Made by a program: the position numbers and the translations under genes
Part shown: positions 13,869-17,010 of the stretch, in pieces
Layout: each line of letters starts with the position of its first letter
Numbering within the stretch: the first letter of the stretch is position 1
From: an uncultured Clostridia bacterium
Lineage (GTDB): Bacteria; Bacillota; Clostridia; Peptostreptococcales; Anaerovoracaceae
Assembly (NCBI GenBank): GCA_934255435.1
Contig: CAKQNZ010000030.1
Location: 1-17,010 of the forward strand
Direction of reading: 5' to 3'
DNA length: 17,010 nt
Notes under the pieces: generated by a model
What the model was told of the DNA's origin: nothing
What the model saw: only the letters and a program-made list of their open reading frames with translations
The model's database searches: none

Positions 13869-15776
13869 ATGGGTAAGAAAAGAAACCTCTATCTTAGAAC
13901 CATCCCTGTGGATGAAGCCAGAGAAAAATACATGGCAAGGGTGGAGGAGATAACAGAAATAAAATATGAAACGATACCGGTGACGGATAGTCTGGGGAGG
14001 GTGACGGCCTCCGCGATATACGCCAGATACAGCTCGCCGCTGTTCAATGCTTCGGCGATGGACGGTATCGCAGTAAAGGCAGAGGACACAGCATCAGCAT
14101 CGGAAACGGATCCGGTGATACTGCCTGAAGACAGATATGTGGTCGTCGATACAGGCGATCCTGTGCATTTTCCGTGCGATGCGGTGATAATGGCAGAGGA
14201 CATAGTCGAAACTGATGACGGCGTGAAGATATCCGCTTCGGCAGCACCGTGGCAGCACATCAGACCAGTAGGCGAGGACATCGTTGCCGGTGAGATGATA
14301 CTGCCGGGCAGTCACAGGATAAGAGCCATAGATATCGGCGTGCTGCTTTCTGCAGGGATAATAAATATCGATGTGGTGAAACGACCTGAGGTGGCTATTT
14401 TCCCTACGGGCACGGAGATAATAGAACCGGAAAGCGAGCCGGAAGAGGGCAGCATCATAGAATCCAATTCACGCATGTTCGAGAACATGGTGACTGCTTC
14501 AGGCGGCATCGGCCACAGATTCCCGCCGATCCCCGATGATTATGAGCGGATAAAAACGAAGATCTCCGATGCAGTTGACAGGTTCGATATGGTGATCGTG
14601 AACGCCGGTTCCAGCGCCGGTACAGAGGATTACACGGTGCATGTGCTGAGGGAGCTTGGCGAGGTCATCGTACACGGCGTATCCATAAAGCCGGGCAAGC
14701 CGGTCATACTGGCGATAGTAAGGGGCAAGCCAGTCATCGGTCTGCCGGGATATCCGGTCTCTGCATACATAGGGTTCGAGAATTTCGTGATCCCGGTGCT
14801 GCAGCTGATGGGCAGACGCAGGGAAAAGACTGCCGAGACCGTGGAAGCGCATATTTCAAGGAGGCTGGTGTCCAGTCTCAAGCACAAGGAATATGTTCGC
14901 GTCAAAGTTGGCAAGGTCGATGACAAGTTCATCGCATCGCCGCTGGCGAGAGGTGCAGGCGCCGCAATGTCTCTGGTCAGGGCTGACGGATTCTGCATCA
15001 TAGAGCAGAGCAGTGAAGGCGTCGAGGCCGGTGACAGGGTACAGATAGAACTTTACAGGAGCAGGGACGAGATAGAAAAGACGGCAGTTGTCATCGGAAG
15101 CCACGATCTGATACTGGATGTGATGGCAGATATGCTGGCGGAAAACTATGATGATGTGTTCATTTCCAGCACGCATGTTGGCAGTATGGGCGGTCTGATG
15201 GCTCTCAGGCGAGGCGAGGCGCATATGGCTCCGGTACATCTGCTGGATGAGGCCACAGGCGAATACAATGTCGAATACATAAAGAAAATGTTCAGCGAGC
15301 CTATGGCTCTCATCAAAGGCGTGCACCGCATACAGGGCATAATGGTCAAGAAGGGGAATCCTCTCGGCATAAAGTCGCTTGAGGATATCGCAGACAGGAA
15401 CGTGAGATATGTCAACCGCCAGCGTGGCGCAGGCACAAGGGTCCTGCTGGACTATAAGATAAAGTGCCTTGGCATAGAGCCGGAGCATATAAACGGCTAC
15501 GACCGTGAAATGGCAACGCATATGGCAGTGGCTGCAGCAGTAGCCAGTGATGGGGCAGATGCCGGGATGGGTGTGCTGTCGGCGGCCCGCAGTATGGGGC
15601 TGGACTTCATACCTGTAGGCAATGAAGAGTACGATTTTGCCATACCGCAGCGGTTCCTGCAGCTGCCGCAGATAAAAGCATTTCTTGAAGTGCTGACCAG
15701 CGAAAGCTTCAGACAGAAGCTGGATGAACTTGGCGGATACAGCACAGAGAATGCAGGGAAGATAATAATGATATGA
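13869..15776 (+). CDS. MoeA-like molybdotransferase fused to a periplasmic-binding-protein-like domain (paralogue 2)
   Basis: A 635-residue two-part protein. Residues 1 to about 400 are a complete MoeA: SAMDGIAV with D65, FPTGTEII, VNAGSSAGTEDYTVHV, KPGKPV and GLPGYPVSAYIGFE, then the C-terminal barrel ending GDRVQIELY. Residues from about 410 to 635 form an alpha/beta substrate-binding-like domain (PBP_like/PF12727 type) with GSHDLILDVMADML, STHVGSMGGLMALRRGEAHMAP, YVNRQRGAGTRVLLDY, DGADAGMGVLSAA and FAIPQRFLQLPQIKAFLEVL. There is no signal peptide, so the domain is cytoplasmic; it is proposed, not shown, to bind molybdate, tungstate or a cofactor intermediate. Such fusions are common in archaea and anaerobic bacteria. 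AGGAG precedes the ATG, 33 bases after the first moeA. It ends the operon. Confidence 0.93.
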   Translation: MGKKRNLYLRTIPVDEAREKYMARVEEITEIKYETIPVTDSLGRVTASAIYARYSSPLFNASAMDGIAVKAEDTASASETDPVILPEDRYVVVDTGDPVHFPCDAVIMAEDIVETDDGVKISASAAPWQHIRPVGEDIVAGEMILPGSHRIRAIDIGVLLSAGIINIDVVKRPEVAIFPTGTEIIEPESEPEEGSIIESNSRMFENMVTASGGIGHRFPPIPDDYERIKTKISDAVDRFDMVIVNAGSSAGTEDYTVHVLRELGEVIVHGVSIKPGKPVILAIVRGKPVIGLPGYPVSAYIGFENFVIPVLQLMGRRREKTAETVEAHISRRLVSSLKHKEYVRVKVGKVDDKFIASPLARGAGAAMSLVRADGFCIIEQSSEGVEAGDRVQIELYRSRDEIEKTAVVIGSHDLILDVMADMLAENYDDVFISSTHVGSMGGLMALRRGEAHMAPVHLLDEATGEYNVEYIKKMFSEPMALIKGVHRIQGIMVKKGNPLGIKSLEDIADRNVRYVNRQRGAGTRVLLDYKIKCLGIEPEHINGYDREMATHMAVAAAVASDGADAGMGVLSAARSMGLDFIPVGNEEYDFAIPQRFLQLPQIKAFLEVLTSESFRQKLDELGGYSTENAGKIIMI

Positions 15777-15818
15777 AAAAGGTGTGCTGCCGGCCAGTTA
15801 CGGCAGGAAGACAAAAAA

Positions 15819-15858
15819 TAAAAATGCTCTCAGACCATATGGCCCGGGAGCATTTTTT
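15819..15858. terminator. Bidirectional terminator between convergent genes
   Basis: AAAATGCTC (15821-15829) and GAGCATTTT (15848-15856) form a stem bounded by A-rich and T-rich runs, so it works for the cofactor operon (+) and for the acetolactate synthase (-). An additional CTGCCG/CGGCAG hairpin is at 15787-15806. Confidence 0.8.
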
Positions 15859-15865
15859 AAAGCAG

Positions 15866-17010
15866 TTATTTGTTCCTGCCGGAAAGCCGTGATTTGCCGG
15901 CGGCAAGCTTTTCGCGCCAGGATTTCAGCGATTTGGATAATTTGACGTTTTCGCTGTAGTCTACAGGAACATCTATTATAACAGGTCGGTCATGCTGGAA
16001 TGCCTTTTCAAGAAGTTCCGGCAGGTCAGAAGCCTTGTTCACACGATATCCGATGCAGTTCATCGACTCGGCCAGCTTGACGAAATCGGGATTGGTGAAA
16101 TCGGTGAAATATGTCTCTCCATACTGATCCATCTGTTTCCATTTGATGAGCCCGTATGAACTGTCGTTCATTATGAGGACGACTATGTTCAGCTTGAGTC
16201 TCACTGCAGTTTCCAGCTCCTGGGAATTCATCATGAAACCGCCGTCTCCGGTTATGGTCAGTATGCGTCTTTCAGGATGCACAAGCTTGGCGCTTATAGC
16301 TCCCGGAAGACCTATTCCCATAGTCGCAAATCCATTTGAAATGATGCATGTGTTCGGCTCATAGCAGTGGTAAAGACGTGCGATCCACATTTTGTGTGCG
16401 CCCACATCGGAGATCAGGATGTCTTTCCTGCCAAGTGCTTTTCTGACATCTCTGATTATTCGCTGCGGTTTCATAGGGCAGATGTCGTTATCTGCATCTT
16501 TTGCAAATGATGCATCGAAGGCCTGGCGTATTTTGAGGACGTTTTCAGGTTCAGGACGGTTCTCTGAGTTGAGTTCATCCACGATCCTGTTGAGGGCGTC
16601 TGAAATATCACCGACTACCTCAACGTCGCACTGGTAGTATTTGTTGATGTGTGCAGGAGTTGTGGAAATATGTACTATCTTCGCATTGTTGTCCTGGTTC
16701 CATCTGAATGGTGAAAATTCCACAAGGTCGTATCCTATGGCAACGATGAGGTCAGCGTCCACCAGCAGTTTGTTGGCGTGGTCATACTGCGGGATGCCGA
16801 CTGTCATCATGGCGTATTTGTTGTCATAAGGGATTATACCCTTGGCCATCATGGTATTGATAACAGGTATCTTCAGGTCTTCTGCAAAACGTGTCAGAGA
16901 TTTCGATGCATGGACACGGACTGCCTGGCTGCCTGCCAGTATAACCGGATTTGAAGCCTGGCTGATGAGTTTTGCAGCTTCGGATATCGAACGGTCCACA
17001 GCCTTTTCCT
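15866..17010 (-). CDS. alsS: Acetolactate synthase, catabolic AlsS-like, 5' truncated by window edge
   Basis: The C-terminal ~381 codons of a thiamine-diphosphate enzyme that condenses two pyruvates to acetolactate. The frame continues past 17010, so the N-terminal pyrimidine-binding domain is missing; a GTG at 16999 is internal. Visible parts are the central TPP_enzyme_M domain (SNPVILAGSQAV onward) and the C-terminal pyrophosphate-binding domain with SNGFATMGIGLPGAI and the ThDP/metal motif GDGGFMMN...MNDSSYG. The segments MWIARLYHCYEPNT, ELETAVRLKLNIV and VIIDVPVDYSENV are much closer to catabolic AlsS than to the FAD-linked anabolic IlvB as I remember them. A regulatory subunit gene cannot be seen because the upstream side is off-window. 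It converges on the cofactor operon and shares its terminator; no functional link to the metal enzymes is evident. Other ThDP decarboxylases remain possible. Confidence 0.85.
   Translation of the reverse strand, partial: EKAVDRSISEAAKLISQASNPVILAGSQAVRVHASKSLTRFAEDLKIPVINTMMAKGIIPYDNKYAMMTVGIPQYDHANKLLVDADLIVAIGYDLVEFSPFRWNQDNNAKIVHISTTPAHINKYYQCDVEVVGDISDALNRIVDELNSENRPEPENVLKIRQAFDASFAKDADNDICPMKPQRIIRDVRKALGRKDILISDVGAHKMWIARLYHCYEPNTCIISNGFATMGIGLPGAISAKLVHPERRILTITGDGGFMMNSQELETAVRLKLNIVVLIMNDSSYGLIKWKQMDQYGETYFTDFTNPDFVKLAESMNCIGYRVNKASDLPELLEKAFQHDRPVIIDVPVDYSENVKLSKSLKSWREKLAAGKSRLSGRNK

Noticed and set aside
1..17010. CRISPR arrays, tRNA/rRNA genes, transposases, phage genes, toxin-antitoxin pairs
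   Set aside because: No regular short repeats, tRNA-like folds or matching protein motifs were seen on either strand.

Overview
The window looks like a chromosomal segment from an anaerobic, low-to-moderate-GC Gram-positive of the Clostridia type. Support for this: strong GGAGG ribosome binding sites, sigma-A-like promoters, tightly packed same-strand operons, an oxygen-sensitive tungsten enzyme of the aldehyde:ferredoxin oxidoreductase (AOR) family, multi-cluster ferredoxins and a clostridial-style Mrp ATPase. A closer taxonomic call cannot be made by eye. No rRNA, tRNA, CRISPR array, transposase or phage gene was seen.

Layout. 1-640 (+) is the 3' part of an Mrp/NBP35 iron-sulfur carrier ATPase. 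It converges on a two-gene threonine/serine exporter operon (1271-810 and 2053-1268, minus strand), with facing terminators between them. 7938-2266 (minus) is an aldehyde-oxidation operon: a Mop-type molybdenum aldehyde oxidoreductase (990 aa), a large flavin/iron-sulfur electron-transfer protein with two CCG domains (803 aa) and a tiny zinc-ribbon/redox protein (62 aa). This trio matches the DVU_1559-1558-1557 neighbourhood known around mop in Desulfovibrio. Divergent from it, 8591-10765 (+) encodes a four-[4Fe-4S] ferredoxin subunit and a tungsten AOR. 10993-15776 (+) is a cofactor-assembly operon: MoaD-like sulfur carrier, ThiF/MoeB-like E1 enzyme, MobB, MoeA, and a second MoeA fused to a substrate-binding-protein domain. 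The right edge (minus) holds most of an AlsS-type acetolactate synthase, cut off at its 5' end.

How it fits together. Two aldehyde-oxidising enzymes, one of a molybdenum family and one of a tungsten family, are fired in opposite directions from one control region, beside genes for finishing the pterin cofactor. Two MoeA paralogues would suit separate insertion of the two metals, but that is inference.

The most notable stretch is 7939-8590. It holds two good divergent promoters with a hyphenated palindrome between them. The tungsten-AOR transcript then starts with an unusually long leader of about 470 nt. The leader begins with a fold resembling a Moco/Tuco riboswitch (GCGA tetraloop and a junction). 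Its 3' strand can also pair with a segment just before a U-run, and that same segment forms a perfect 15-bp long-range inverted repeat with a site just upstream of the ferredoxin gene. This suggests a three-way RNA switch controlling the tungsten enzyme.
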